A stretch of 29,241 nucleotides of DNA. Origin: Bacteroidales bacterium (GTDB taxonomy: Bacteria > Bacteroidota > Bacteroidia > Bacteroidales > UBA1402). The stretch covers positions 1 through 29,241 of the forward strand of contig JAAZGQ010000011.1 in assembly GCA_012511135.1 (NCBI GenBank). The letters are read 5' to 3'. Of the stretch, positions 1-9,184 are shown piece after piece; the first letter of the stretch is position 1; each line of letters starts with the position of its first letter. Both the position numbers and the translations under genes were made by a program. The notes beneath the pieces were generated by a model. That model saw nothing but the letters and a program-made list of their open reading frames with translations. It did no database searches and was not told the origin of the DNA.

Positions 1-1152
1 ATAGGAGAACTCTGGTTTTGTTCCGGCCAGTCCAATATGGAAATGCCCATGAAGGGTTATCCGGCACAGGGAATCGAAGGCAGCCTGCAAGACATTCTGC
101 AATCGGAAGACGATCACTTGCGTCTGTTTACGGTAAAAAGAGCTGCTCTGGCTTCTGAAGCAAAGGAGGTGCAAGGCCAGTGGCAGGAAGCCTCGCCTCA
201 AACAGTTGCCAATTTCAGTGCTACTGCTTATTATTTTGGCCGTTATCTGCACGAACTTCTGGGGGTGCCTGTCGGTTTAATCAACAGCAGCCTGGGCGGT
301 TCCTTTGTTGAGGCCTGGATGAGTGCCGAAAGTCTTAAGGGCTTGTCGGAATTGCCTATTCCGGGGACTCAGGAGGAAGTGCGCTCTTCCAGCCGTACGG
401 CTACAGCTTTATACAACGGGATGGTCCATCCCTTTTTGGGTTTTACTATCAAAGGCTGCCTCTGGTATCAGGGAGAATCCAATACCGATCGGCCTGAGAG
501 CTATAAAGAGCTTTTTGTGCAAATGGTCTCATCCTGGCGCAAAACATGGGGAATAGGGGATTTCCCTTTTTATTATTGTCAGATTGCTCCCTACGATTAT
601 GGCCTGATAACTCCCCCCAACGAAGAAGTAGTAAACTCAGCCTTAATTCGTGAAGCCCAGGCGCAAGCCGAAGACTTGATCCCCAATTGCGGAATGGCTG
701 TTTTGATGGATGCCGGCCTGATAACAGACATCCATCCCCGCAAAAAACGTCAGGCCGGGGAGCGCCTGGCGATATTGGCCATGGCCGGAAGCTACGGCCT
801 TGAAGGCCCGGAGTTTCGCAGCCCTCGTTATTCGGGTTTTGAACAGCATGACAGCTTGCTCATTCTTGGTTTTGACAGAACAGGACTTGGCCTGGACAGA
901 ACGACGGGCAAGCTGAAGCATTTTTGGATAGCCGGCCAGGATAAGGTTTTTTACCCGGCTCAGGCAAAAATCAACCGGGATAAGATTCAGCTTTGGTCTG
1001 CTTCGGTTCCTCAGCCCGTGGCGGCCCGTTATGCCTTTGACAATTGCTCTGAGGGCGATTTGTTTGGAGTGAACGGCCAGCCCGTTTCCTCTTTCAGAAC
1101 AGATAACTGGCTCCAGAACGAAATAAAAATTTCAGAAAAGCATGAAGAATAA
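1..1152 (+). CDS. Sialate O-acetylesterase-like SGNH hydrolase, 5' truncated
   Basis: The reading frame is open from base 1, so the start lies outside the window; 383 residues are visible. It begins inside catalytic block I: the codons for GELWFCSGQSNMEMPM (bases 4-51) contain the GQSNM motif whose Ser is the nucleophile in the sialate-O-acetylesterase family (SGNH/GDSL fold). The partner motif D-I-H-P is encoded at 727-738, giving the expected catalytic Asp/His pair near the C-terminal part. The WYQGESN block at about 463-483 is also typical. Such enzymes remove O-acetyl groups from sialic acids or, in Bacteroidetes polysaccharide loci, from acetylated plant or algal glycans. A secreted location is likely but the signal peptide is off the window. 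The stop overlaps a new ATG at 1142, so it is probably translationally coupled to the next gene. True substrate cannot be told from sequence. Confidence 0.88.
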   Translation: MGELWFCSGQSNMEMPMKGYPAQGIEGSLQDILQSEDDHLRLFTVKRAALASEAKEVQGQWQEASPQTVANFSATAYYFGRYLHELLGVPVGLINSSLGGSFVEAWMSAESLKGLSELPIPGTQEEVRSSSRTATALYNGMVHPFLGFTIKGCLWYQGESNTDRPESYKELFVQMVSSWRKTWGIGDFPFYYCQIAPYDYGLITPPNEEVVNSALIREAQAQAEDLIPNCGMAVLMDAGLITDIHPRKKRQAGERLAILAMAGSYGLEGPEFRSPRYSGFEQHDSLLILGFDRTGLGLDRTTGKLKHFWIAGQDKVFYPAQAKINRDKIQLWSASVPQPVAARYAFDNCSEGDLFGVNGQPVSSFRTDNWLQNEIKISEKHEE

Positions 1153-1228
1153 AAAACAACTTTTTTTGAGCCTGCTTTTGTTGTCTCTATGGACTTTGGC
1201 TGCTGCAGGCCAGCCGGCGATTTATTGA
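1142..1228 (+). pseudogene. Out-of-frame signal peptide of the downstream DUF5703 gene
   Basis: A 28-codon frame starts at an ATG that overlaps the esterase stop. It encodes a textbook Sec signal peptide: MKNKKQ, then a Leu-rich core (FLSLLLLSLWTL), then AAAGQPA, and stops at TGA 1226-1228. The large DUF5703 frame begins one base back relative to this frame (codons start at positions 1 mod 3 instead of 2 mod 3). The simplest reading is that this is the true N-terminus of the DUF5703 protein, separated from it by a single-base loss (or equivalent) between about 1200 and 1228. A shift in the T7 run at 1161-1167 would not explain it, because that would place a Glu and non-hydrophobic residues in the core. 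Confidence 0.7.
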
Positions 1229-3456
1229 AAGAATACGAGTTGAGCTGGACTTCTCAAAGTAAAGGCTCAAACGAATCCATGCCCTGTGGAGGCGGAGACA
1301 TCGGTATGAATGTCTGGGTAGAGCAGGGGGAATTGTTGGTCTATTTTTCACGCAGCGGCAGCTTCGACGAAAACAGTTGCTTCCTCAAAAGCGGTCGCAT
1401 TCGCCTGAGTTTTCCCGACGAGCCTCTGGATACAGTTGATTTTGTGCAATGTCTTAAGTTGAGCCAGGGCCTGGTCAACATTAAGGCTGGCAGCAAAAGC
1501 AATAAAGTAGATATTGATGTCTGGGCAGATGTATTTAAACCGGTCGTACATCTGGACATTCGTTCTTCCAGTCCTCGTAAAGTCATAATCTCTTACGAAA
1601 ACTGGCGTTATCGCGACAGACTGCTCCGTAAAAACGAGAGTCAGAGCAATTCCTATAAATGGGCTCCTCCGGCCGGTCTGAAGACCAGTGCCGACAAGAT
1701 TGATGTCCAGGAGAACCGGATTGTTTTTTATCATCAAAATTCCTCCTCCGGCACAATGTTTGACGTGGTTGTTCAGCAACAGGGCATGGAAGCGGTAAAG
1801 GAACAAATGAATGATCCTTTGTCTGATCTTTGCTTTGGCGGTGAGCTCAGTGCTAAAAATTTTGTATTCAAAGACACACTTACAGGGGTCTATGCCGATA
1901 CGGATTTCAAAGCCTGGAGGCTGGAAAGCATGAAAGCGTCCAAAAATCAGGAAATTCAGTTGGTTTTGCACAGTACTCAGGAACCAGATAGCTGGAACAG
2001 CGGTATTGACAGTATTAAAAGCTTAATAAAGCCTTGTAAGGACAAACAGCTTACCGAGGCTTGGTGGGAGGAGTTCTGGGACCGCAGTTTTATCCGTATC
2101 AACCCTGGACGTCAGGATGCAGAAAGCTGGAAAGTGGGTCGTAATTATCAATTGTTCAGGTATATGCTGGCCTGTAACCTCAGGGGAGAGGCTCCCACCA
2201 AATTCAACGGAGGGCTGTTTACTTTCGATCCTCGTCATGTGCGTGAAGACCGGCCTTTTACTCCTGATTTCCGCAATTGGGGAGGAGGCACTTTTACTGC
2301 TCAAAACCAACGCCTGGTGTATTTTGGCATGCTCAAAAACGGAGATTTTGATTTGATGATTCCTCAATTCGAATTTTATCGCAAAAGTTTGAAAAACGCA
2401 GAATTACGGAGCAGGCATTACTGGGGTCATGCCGGAGCTTGTTATACCGAGCAGATGGAACACTTTGGTTTGCCCAATCCCAGCGAATACGGCTGGAAAC
2501 GCCCCGAAAGCTATGATCCGGGTATGGAATACAACGCCTGGCTGGAATATCAGTGGGATACAGTATTGGAGTTTTGTCTTATGATACTCGAAAGTCATCG
2601 CTACGCAGGAACCGATATCATTCCTTATATGGAATTCATTGAAAGTTCGCTGACTTTTTTTGATGAGCATTACCGCTACCTGGCCAGGCAGCGGGGGAGT
2701 AAGGAACTGAATGCCGACGGACAACTGATTTTATATCCGACCTCAGCTTGCGAGACTTACAAAATGACATATAATTCAACGACATATATAGCCGGTCTTA
2801 AAGTGGTGCTGGAATCTTTGCTGGAAACGGACAAGCTGAGTTCTGAGCAACGACAGCGCTGGGAAAAGATGCTCAAAACCATTCCTCCGCTCAGCTTCCG
2901 CGAGATCGAAGGCAAAAAAGTCATAGCGCCGGCCTTGCACTGGGAGAGAATCAACAACACCGAGGCTCCGCAATTGTATCCGGTTTTTCCCTGGCGCATA
3001 TATAACGCAGCCTCCGAAGACAAAGAGGTAGCCATCAACACCTATTGGCAGGATCCCGATGTAAGGAAGTTTTACAGTCACGTGGGCTGGAAGCAATACA
3101 ATATTTTTGCAGCTTGCCTCGGTTTAAGGGAAGAAGCCCGGAAATTGACCCTGATGAAATTCGAAGATTCAGAACATCGTTTTCCCTGTTTCTGGGGTCC
3201 CGGCTTTGACTGGACACCAGATCACAATTGGGGAGGCAGTGGCATGATAGGCTTGCAGGAAATGTTGCTGCAAACAGAGGGAGAGCGCATTTTGCTTTTT
3301 CCTGCCTGGCCTGCCGACTGGGATGTGCATTTCAAATTACATGCCCCTGGCCAGACTACCATAGAAGCCGAATTGAAAGACGGGAAATTGCTTCGTCTGG
3401 AAGTAAGCCCCAAAGAAAGGCTGGCTGATGTTGAAAATTGGCTGGAGGTTCAGTAA
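1189..3456 (+). CDS. DUF5703-domain glycosidase-like protein, apparently frameshifted at its N-terminus
   Basis: The open frame gives 755 residues. The region from about residue 18 (ELSWTSQSKGSNESMPCGGGD, continuing into GMNVWV) matches what I know of the Bacteroidetes DUF5703 family, large secreted proteins with an N-terminal beta-sandwich and an (alpha/alpha)6-type glycosidase-like body. The mid-part, rich in Trp, Tyr and acidic residues (residues about 330-700), fits such a barrel. No activity has been firmly attached to the family to my knowledge. The first residues (MDFGCCRPAGD) are not a signal peptide, while a perfect one sits upstream in another frame. I therefore think the start at 1189 is an artefact of a frameshift and that the intact gene began at 1142. 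It is sandwiched between an O-acetylesterase and a GH2 enzyme, so a role in glycan breakdown is an inference from context. Confidence 0.75.
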   Translation: MDFGCCRPAGDLLKEYELSWTSQSKGSNESMPCGGGDIGMNVWVEQGELLVYFSRSGSFDENSCFLKSGRIRLSFPDEPLDTVDFVQCLKLSQGLVNIKAGSKSNKVDIDVWADVFKPVVHLDIRSSSPRKVIISYENWRYRDRLLRKNESQSNSYKWAPPAGLKTSADKIDVQENRIVFYHQNSSSGTMFDVVVQQQGMEAVKEQMNDPLSDLCFGGELSAKNFVFKDTLTGVYADTDFKAWRLESMKASKNQEIQLVLHSTQEPDSWNSGIDSIKSLIKPCKDKQLTEAWWEEFWDRSFIRINPGRQDAESWKVGRNYQLFRYMLACNLRGEAPTKFNGGLFTFDPRHVREDRPFTPDFRNWGGGTFTAQNQRLVYFGMLKNGDFDLMIPQFEFYRKSLKNAELRSRHYWGHAGACYTEQMEHFGLPNPSEYGWKRPESYDPGMEYNAWLEYQWDTVLEFCLMILESHRYAGTDIIPYMEFIESSLTFFDEHYRYLARQRGSKELNADGQLILYPTSACETYKMTYNSTTYIAGLKVVLESLLETDKLSSEQRQRWEKMLKTIPPLSFREIEGKKVIAPALHWERINNTEAPQLYPVFPWRIYNAASEDKEVAINTYWQDPDVRKFYSHVGWKQYNIFAACLGLREEARKLTLMKFEDSEHRFPCFWGPGFDWTPDHNWGGSGMIGLQEMLLQTEGERILLFPAWPADWDVHFKLHAPGQTTIEAELKDGKLLRLEVSPKERLADVENWLEVQ

Positions 3457-3485
3457 ACTATTTTGTACTAATAAAGTTATTCAGA

Positions 3486-6086
3486 ATGAGAAAATTAGTT
3501 GTTTTTATTTCTTTATTTTTTTCCTTAACGGCCTTGCAGGCCTATCAACCGGAAATATCCATAGCCGGATTCTTCCCTTTGGAAGGCAGTGGGCGTTCAG
3601 TATATAATTTCAATCCCGGCTGGCGTTTTTACCGGGGAGATGTGCAAACTGCCGAAAAGCCAGATTTTGACGATCAGGACTGGCCGGTGGTAAATTTACC
3701 TCACAGCGTACAGCTGATGCCTGCCGAAGGCAGCGGTGGACGCAATTATCAGGGTAAAGCCTGGTACAGAAAGCGTTTCGTCCCGGATTCTTCTTTGCAG
3801 GGACAACAAATATCTCTGTATTTTGAAGCAGTGATGGGCCGTTCTACGGTATATCTCAACGGAAAACGCGTACTGGAGCATTTGGGAGGTTATTTACCCT
3901 TTGCGGTCAATTTGAACGAATATGGAGTAAATGCCGGAGATACCTGTCTGATAGCAGTCTGTGCCGACAACAGTGACGACAAATCCTATCCTCCCGGCAA
4001 AACGCAATATACCCTCGATTTTGCCTATCACGGTGGTATTTACCGCGATGTCTGGATGATAGCCAAAGCGCCGGTACACATCACAGATCCGGTGGTAGAA
4101 AGCCAGCAAGCCGGCGGTGGAGGCGTTTTTGTTCATTACGACAATATTTCCGAAAAATCGGCCCGGGTTTTTGTGGACACCGAGATAGCCAACAAAGACG
4201 GACAGAAAAGAGCTGTGGTTTTGGAGACAGCCGTGTATGATGCAGAAGGCAAGCTGGTAAAAAAAGTCCGGAACAGCCTGAGACTGGAATCGGGCGAAAA
4301 AAAGAGCATTAAACAGCTCATTGAAGTTAAACAACCGAATTTATGGTCTCCGGCTTCACCCTATTTATATCGGGTTCATTCTCAGCTCAGGCAGGGTAAA
4401 ACCATGCTGGACGGAGGCATAAACCGTGTTGGAATTCGTCTGGCTGAATTTAAAGGAAAGGAGGGCTTCTGGCTCAATGGCAAGCCTTACGGTCAATTGA
4501 TCGGAACCAACCGGCATCAGGATTTTGCTTATGTGGGTAATGCCATGCCCAATTCCCAGCATTGGAGAGATGCCAAAAAGCTGCGTGAAGCCGGCTGTGA
4601 AATTATACGTGCTGCCCATTATCCCCAGGATCCGGCTTTTATGGATGCCTGCGATGAGTTGGGTATATTTATGATAGTGGCAACCCCCGGCTGGCAGTAT
4701 TGGAACAGGGATCCTCAGTTTCAGGAATACGTACTGAACGATGTCACCCAGATGATACGCCGTGACCGGAATCATCCTTCTGTAATTCTATGGGAACCTA
4801 TTCTGAATGAAACCCGTTTTCCCCTGGACTTTTCCATGAAAGCTCTGGAAATCACCAAAAACGAATTCCCTTATCCCGGAGCTCCTCTGGCAGTTGCCGA
4901 CATGCATTCCGAAGGGGTTGCCCAACATTATGGTGTGGTATATGGCTGGCCCCAAGATGAAGGGGAGGCAGCACAATGTATTTTTACCCGGGAATTTGGC
5001 GAAAACGTAGATGACTGGTATGCGCAAAATAACAACAACCGGGCCTCGAGAAGCTGGGGTGAATTGCCTCAGCTGGTTCAGGCTCTCTCGCTGGCCGACT
5101 CCTACGACGAAATGTTCCAGACCAGCGGTCAGTTTATCGGAGGGGCCCAATGGCATTCTTTTGATCATCAGCGAGGATATCATCCCGATCCATACTGGGG
5201 AGGTCAAACCGATTGTTTCAGACAGCCCAAATACGCCTATTACATGTTTAAGAGTCAGGTATCACCGCAGCTGGAACATCCCCTCATTGAAACAGGCCCG
5301 ATGGTGTATATTGCTCATGAGATTTCCCCTTTTTCAAACGCCGACCTGGTGGTGTTCAGCAATTGTGATTCCGTACGTTTGATTTGCCGTGAACAGGATA
5401 CTATTGTGAAAGCTGTTTTGCACCAAGAGCAAGGCATGCCCAACGCACCGGTTGTTTTCGAAAATGTCTTTGATTTCTGGCAAATGAGGGAATTGAGTTA
5501 TTTGCAGAAAAATTGGCAACAGGTGAGTTTTGTAGCCGAAGGCATCATCGACGGTCAAACAGTGTGCAGTACCAAAAAAATGCCCTCGCGTCGTTCAACC
5601 AAATTGAGCCTAAGGATTGATCACGACGGACAAGACCTGGTGGCAGACGGCAGCGATTTCTTGGTAGTTGTTGCCGAAGTTACTGACGATAACGGCAATG
5701 TGCGCAGACTGGCCAAAGACAATATTTTGTTCAGCGTCGAAGGAGAGGGCGAAATTATTGGAGATGCCTCTATAGGAGCCAACCCCAGGGCTGTGGAATT
5801 CGGATCTGCTCCGGTTTTGATACGTTCTACCAAACAAGCCGGAAAAATCAAAGTAAAGGCCAGAGTATTGTTCGAAGGCCAACACGCACCGACTCCGGCA
5901 GAGATTGAGTTTGAAAGTATTCCGGCCAGCATGCCTTTCAATCACCTGGAGTCCTATCAGTCTGTCAATGAGCAAGATTATTGGTTTGATACAGAAAGTG
6001 GCCGTAGAAAGTTGTCCGATAAAGAAATTAAAACTCTTTTGAAGGAAGTGGAACAACAACAAAAAGACTTTGGCGTTGAAAAATAG
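3486..6086 (+). CDS. Secreted glycoside hydrolase family 2 enzyme
   Basis: 866 residues from the ATG at 3486, chosen because it gives a clean Sec signal peptide (MRKLVVFISLFFSLTALQA). An in-frame ATG 16 codons upstream, inside the previous gene, would bury it. Domain order is that of GH2: a sugar-binding jelly-roll (about 40-190, with the WYRKRF and YLNGK motifs), an immunoglobulin-like domain (about 200-315), then the TIM barrel starting near LNGKPYGQLIGTNRHQD. The acid/base Glu is E442 in NHPSVILWEPILNET, and the nucleophile is probably E503 in TREFGE. A C-terminal extension (about 680-866) looks like added beta-sandwich domains ending in a charged helix. Family members act as beta-galactosidases, beta-glucuronidases, beta-mannosidases and others, so the substrate is unknown. 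It follows the DUF5703 gene by 29 bases and is probably cotranscribed. Confidence 0.9.
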   Translation: MRKLVVFISLFFSLTALQAYQPEISIAGFFPLEGSGRSVYNFNPGWRFYRGDVQTAEKPDFDDQDWPVVNLPHSVQLMPAEGSGGRNYQGKAWYRKRFVPDSSLQGQQISLYFEAVMGRSTVYLNGKRVLEHLGGYLPFAVNLNEYGVNAGDTCLIAVCADNSDDKSYPPGKTQYTLDFAYHGGIYRDVWMIAKAPVHITDPVVESQQAGGGGVFVHYDNISEKSARVFVDTEIANKDGQKRAVVLETAVYDAEGKLVKKVRNSLRLESGEKKSIKQLIEVKQPNLWSPASPYLYRVHSQLRQGKTMLDGGINRVGIRLAEFKGKEGFWLNGKPYGQLIGTNRHQDFAYVGNAMPNSQHWRDAKKLREAGCEIIRAAHYPQDPAFMDACDELGIFMIVATPGWQYWNRDPQFQEYVLNDVTQMIRRDRNHPSVILWEPILNETRFPLDFSMKALEITKNEFPYPGAPLAVADMHSEGVAQHYGVVYGWPQDEGEAAQCIFTREFGENVDDWYAQNNNNRASRSWGELPQLVQALSLADSYDEMFQTSGQFIGGAQWHSFDHQRGYHPDPYWGGQTDCFRQPKYAYYMFKSQVSPQLEHPLIETGPMVYIAHEISPFSNADLVVFSNCDSVRLICREQDTIVKAVLHQEQGMPNAPVVFENVFDFWQMRELSYLQKNWQQVSFVAEGIIDGQTVCSTKKMPSRRSTKLSLRIDHDGQDLVADGSDFLVVVAEVTDDNGNVRRLAKDNILFSVEGEGEIIGDASIGANPRAVEFGSAPVLIRSTKQAGKIKVKARVLFEGQHAPTPAEIEFESIPASMPFNHLESYQSVNEQDYWFDTESGRRKLSDKEIKTLLKEVEQQQKDFGVEK

Positions 6087-6117
6087 CCTTATACTCTATC
6101 CGTTTCATATTTTTTGA

Positions 6118-6125
6118 TAATTTTG
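6118..6125 (+). promoter_or_regulatory. Candidate -7 promoter element (TAATTTTG) for the GntR regulator
   Basis: TAATTTTG fits the Bacteroidetes -7 consensus TAnnTTTG exactly and lies 18 bases before the chosen ATG at 6144. No good TTTG -33 element is present at the usual spacing of about 19-21 bases. The position supports starting the regulator at 6144 rather than at the in-frame ATG at 6114, which would precede transcription start. Confidence 0.45.
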
Positions 6126-6143
6126 TATTCGATTAGCCAAGTA

Positions 6144-7127
6144 ATGAAAGTAGAATTCCAATCCAACACTACCAAAGTAAAGCAACTGGCAGATGCCATA
6201 AGACAGGCCATTGCCCAGGGAGAATTCAAAGAAGGCGAGATGTTGCCTTCCATCAACAAAATCAGCGCCGAATTAAATTTAGCCCGTGATACGGTTTTCA
6301 AAGCTTTTCAGGAATTAAAAATTGCCGGTGCCATTCAGTCTGCACCAACCAAAGGCTATTATGTATCTTCGTCCATCAATCATGTGCTGGTCATAATGGA
6401 CATTTTCAGCCCCTACAAAAACAAACTATACAACGCACTCACCGAAAACTTATCACCCAACGATCGTCTGGATTTGTACTTTCATCATTACAACGAGGAT
6501 CATTTCAACATGATCATAAAAAACAGCCTGGGCCGCTACAATAAGTATGTAGTGATGAATCTTCAAAACGATGTTTATTCCGATGTTTTGAATTTACTGG
6601 ATCGCAGTAAAGTCTTGTTAATCGATTTCGGAAAATTTGACAAATCGGGTTATGCCTATGTTTGCCAGGGATTTGATACCACCTTGTACGATTGCTTGAA
6701 TTCAGGCAGCCATCTGTTCCAGAAATACGAAAAACTTAATTTTGTATTTCCGCTGGATTCTGAACATCCCCGGGGAGGCATACGCTTTTTTCATCGCTTT
6801 TGCGAAGAAAATGCTATTGGCAGTCAGTTGATAGAAAGGCATGTCTACAGGGAAGATATCAGGGAAGGTGAAGCTTATTTACTGGTTTCTCATATCGACA
6901 TGATAGAGGCAGTCAAGATCTGTCGCTCTAAAAAGTTGACCATAGGAAAAGACGTTGGCCTGGTAACCTTTAATGATGCACCCATGTTGGAAGTGATCGA
7001 AAACGGAATTACCTGCATTTCTGTCAATTTCAGGGAAATGGGATTGCTCGCGGCACGTTTTATAAATCACAACGAACGTCTACAGACCTATATCCCCACT
7101 CGTCTTATTATACGTGGATCTCTTTGA
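6144..7127 (+). CDS. GntR-type transcriptional regulator with sugar-binding-like C-terminal domain
   Basis: 327 residues. Residues 1-75 form a GntR winged helix-turn-helix (QLADAIRQAIAQGEFKEGEMLP, then LNLARDTVFKAFQELK, then the GYYV wing). The remainder (about 78-327) resembles the LacI/periplasmic-binding-protein effector domain, including the late segment DVGLVTFNDAPMLEVI followed by NFREMGLLAARFI. Such fusions are common in Bacteroidetes and typically sense a carbohydrate. I infer it controls the glycan-degradation genes just upstream, although it sits on the same strand and is only 4 bases from coaX, so it may head the coaX transcription unit. The ATG at 6144 was chosen because homologous wHTH domains begin at about this point and a -7 element lies just upstream. 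Confidence 0.85.
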   Translation: MKVEFQSNTTKVKQLADAIRQAIAQGEFKEGEMLPSINKISAELNLARDTVFKAFQELKIAGAIQSAPTKGYYVSSSINHVLVIMDIFSPYKNKLYNALTENLSPNDRLDLYFHHYNEDHFNMIIKNSLGRYNKYVVMNLQNDVYSDVLNLLDRSKVLLIDFGKFDKSGYAYVCQGFDTTLYDCLNSGSHLFQKYEKLNFVFPLDSEHPRGGIRFFHRFCEENAIGSQLIERHVYREDIREGEAYLLVSHIDMIEAVKICRSKKLTIGKDVGLVTFNDAPMLEVIENGITCISVNFREMGLLAARFINHNERLQTYIPTRLIIRGSL

Positions 7128-7131
7128 TATA

Positions 7132-7923
7132 ATGAATTCTACAAAAACAGATCTGGTAATAGATCAAGGAAATTCTGCCTGTAAATGGGCTTTTTTCGAG
7201 AGCACTCCAAAGGCAAAGCTCGATATTGCCGGATATGCCGGGCTTGATCCTATGGCTGTTTTATATACTCACCATCCCGATGAATTGCTTACTGAAGAGA
7301 CCTTTGATCAATTCAAGCCTCGGGCCGCCATTTATTCATCGGTTTTAAATCATTCGGATGATTCCAAATACGAGGCCATAAAACAAAAAATAGCCCTCTG
7401 TTGTCGTTTTGACACCACAACTACTCCAATACCAATAAAGAACAATTATTCTCAGCCCGCCAAGCTGGGAGCAGACCGACTGGCTGCCGCTGTAGGAGCC
7501 TGGACGCTGGCACCGGGTAAATCTTCATTCATAGTTGATCTGGGCACAGCCATTACCTACGACCTTTTAAGTGCTGAGGGCGTATACGAGGGAGGTAACA
7601 TTGCTCCAGGCATCTTTCTTCGCACAAAGGCCTTACACGAAAATACCAAAGCCTTACCCTTGCCTGAAATGCCGATCGGTGATTTTCCTGAATTTGGCAA
7701 GGATACTGTTTCGGCCATTAAAGCCGGCGTGCTGCAGGGTATTCTACATGAAATTAATGGCTATATACTTCAGCACCAGCAAAATCATCCCGAACTTTTG
7801 ACATTTTTAACCGGAGGTGATTTAATTTATTTTGTCAGGAAACTAAAAAGTGGCATCTTTGCACGCCCGAATTTAGTTTTAACTGGTTTACACAGAATTC
7901 TTATCGATTATGTTAATTCCTAG
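7132..7923 (+). CDS. coaX: Type III pantothenate kinase
   Basis: 263 residues. The enzyme phosphorylates pantothenate, the first step of CoA synthesis, in the cytoplasm. Diagnostic motifs are present: the phosphate-binding DQGNS at 11-15 (family consensus DxGNT/S), GADR at 113-116, VDLGTAIT at 135-142, GGNIAPG at 154-160 and TGGD at 227-230. Its length is normal for the family (about 240-265). I start at the ATG at 7132; a GTG at 7114 overlaps the regulator's stop and would add six residues ahead of the first beta strand. The gene begins 4 bases after the regulator's stop and its 3' end overlaps the next gene by 14 bases, so it lies in an operon. Confidence 0.95.
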   Translation: MNSTKTDLVIDQGNSACKWAFFESTPKAKLDIAGYAGLDPMAVLYTHHPDELLTEETFDQFKPRAAIYSSVLNHSDDSKYEAIKQKIALCCRFDTTTTPIPIKNNYSQPAKLGADRLAAAVGAWTLAPGKSSFIVDLGTAITYDLLSAEGVYEGGNIAPGIFLRTKALHENTKALPLPEMPIGDFPEFGKDTVSAIKAGVLQGILHEINGYILQHQQNHPELLTFLTGGDLIYFVRKLKSGIFARPNLVLTGLHRILIDYVNS

Positions 7924-9178
7924 CTTCCGTCCAGGCGGAAAAACCTTTATGACAGGAGTCCTCCTGCTCTTGTTTTCCTGGTCGGTATCTGCCCAAAACA
8001 ATACTTTTTCGCCTTACAGCCGTTACGGATACGGAATCCTTTCCGAGCCGGCCTTTGGCGGGGCATCAGGAATGGGGGGGATCGGATACGGTTTGCGTAC
8101 TTCGGGCCAGATTAATCCCATGAATCCGGCCTCATATTCTGCCGTAGACAGCTTGAATTTTTTATTTGACTTTGGTTTAAGTGCCACATATACACGTTTT
8201 AGAGAAAACAACCTGAGAGAAGCCAGATTGAATTCCAATATCGAGTATGCAGCTATCAAAATACCCCTGAGCAAAGATTGGGGTTTAAGTCTGGGTCTTT
8301 ACGAATATACTAAACTGGGTTATGCCTTCAATTCCGCCGGCAGCCTGACCGACCTGGATGGCAACAGCCTGATTTACTCCAACGCCTACAGCGCTACGGG
8401 GGGGATCAATAATGCTTATTTGGGAAGCTCTGTATTGTTGTTCAAACATTTATCCCTTGGAATGAATTTGAATTATAAGTTTGGAGCCCTGGTCAATTCC
8501 TCCGTTCTGAGTTATCCTTATAATTCAGAAATTAATTCCACATCCAGCTCTAATGTTATGACTGTAGGGCATTTTAATATTGATGCCGGACTGCAATACG
8601 AGCAGCAATTCAACAATAAGCATCGCATGGTGCTGGGAATGTCCTTTACACCAGGCGGTCTGATGGACGTGAATTACACCAGCACTACCATTACGTTGGA
8701 TACCCTTACTCAAGAGCATCCGGGACTCTCCTTCGGTTACCCGCAAAATCTGGGCCTGGGTGTATCTTATACCTACGACAACAGATTGATTTTAGGCATG
8801 GATTTTCAACATCAGGCCTGGAATCAGGCTCCGTTTTTTGGTGTAAGCGACAGTTTATCTTTACGCACGAGGCTCGCATTAGGTGCAGAATACCTGCCTT
8901 CAAGTATTGCACAACGTTATTATCAGGCTATTAAATACAGGCTGGGTTTGCATTATTCAGATTCATATATTAAATTTGCACAGGGAAATTTAAAGGAGTT
9001 CGGTCTGAGTCTGGGACTTGGCCTGCCTTTAAGAAATCAACGCACAGCTTTAAATCTGGCAATGGAATTTGGAAAAATCCTCACTCCGGAGCCAAGCATG
9101 ATTCAGGAACATTACTGGAGAATTAAACTGAACCTTTCCTTTAATGAAACCTGGTTTGTTAAACGGAGATTTAATTAG
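7910..9178 (+). CDS. Outer-membrane beta-barrel protein (coaX-associated)
   Basis: 422 residues with an N-terminal signal peptide (hydrophobic core TGVLLLLFSWSVSAQ, cleavage after SAQ or SA). An internal ATG at 7949 would give a shorter signal, and either start would be secreted. The mature part opens with SPYSRYGYG, a motif I associate with a Bacteroidetes outer-membrane protein usually found beside coaX. It continues with alternating hydrophobic/polar strands and many aromatic-Gly pairs, and ends in a barrel-like strand (RIKLNLSFNETWFVKRRFN). It is probably a porin or FadL-like channel, with function unknown. The start overlaps coaX by 14 bases, suggesting coupled translation. No lipobox or plug domain is visible. 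Confidence 0.75.
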   Translation: MLIPSFRPGGKTFMTGVLLLLFSWSVSAQNNTFSPYSRYGYGILSEPAFGGASGMGGIGYGLRTSGQINPMNPASYSAVDSLNFLFDFGLSATYTRFRENNLREARLNSNIEYAAIKIPLSKDWGLSLGLYEYTKLGYAFNSAGSLTDLDGNSLIYSNAYSATGGINNAYLGSSVLLFKHLSLGMNLNYKFGALVNSSVLSYPYNSEINSTSSSNVMTVGHFNIDAGLQYEQQFNNKHRMVLGMSFTPGGLMDVNYTSTTITLDTLTQEHPGLSFGYPQNLGLGVSYTYDNRLILGMDFQHQAWNQAPFFGVSDSLSLRTRLALGAEYLPSSIAQRYYQAIKYRLGLHYSDSYIKFAQGNLKEFGLSLGLGLPLRNQRTALNLAMEFGKILTPEPSMIQEHYWRIKLNLSFNETWFVKRRFN

Positions 9179-9184
9179 TATAAC

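Noticed and set aside
1348..1971. 207-codon open frame on the minus strand inside the DUF5703 gene
   Set aside because: It is fully antisense to a recognisable protein, has no family features and no start signals; other long antisense frames (for example 5610-6062 and 11865-12299) were dismissed for the same reason.
3461..3467. TATTTTG before the GH2 gene as a promoter
   Set aside because: It is one base short of TAnnTTTG and the gene follows its neighbour by 29 bases, so cotranscription is simpler.
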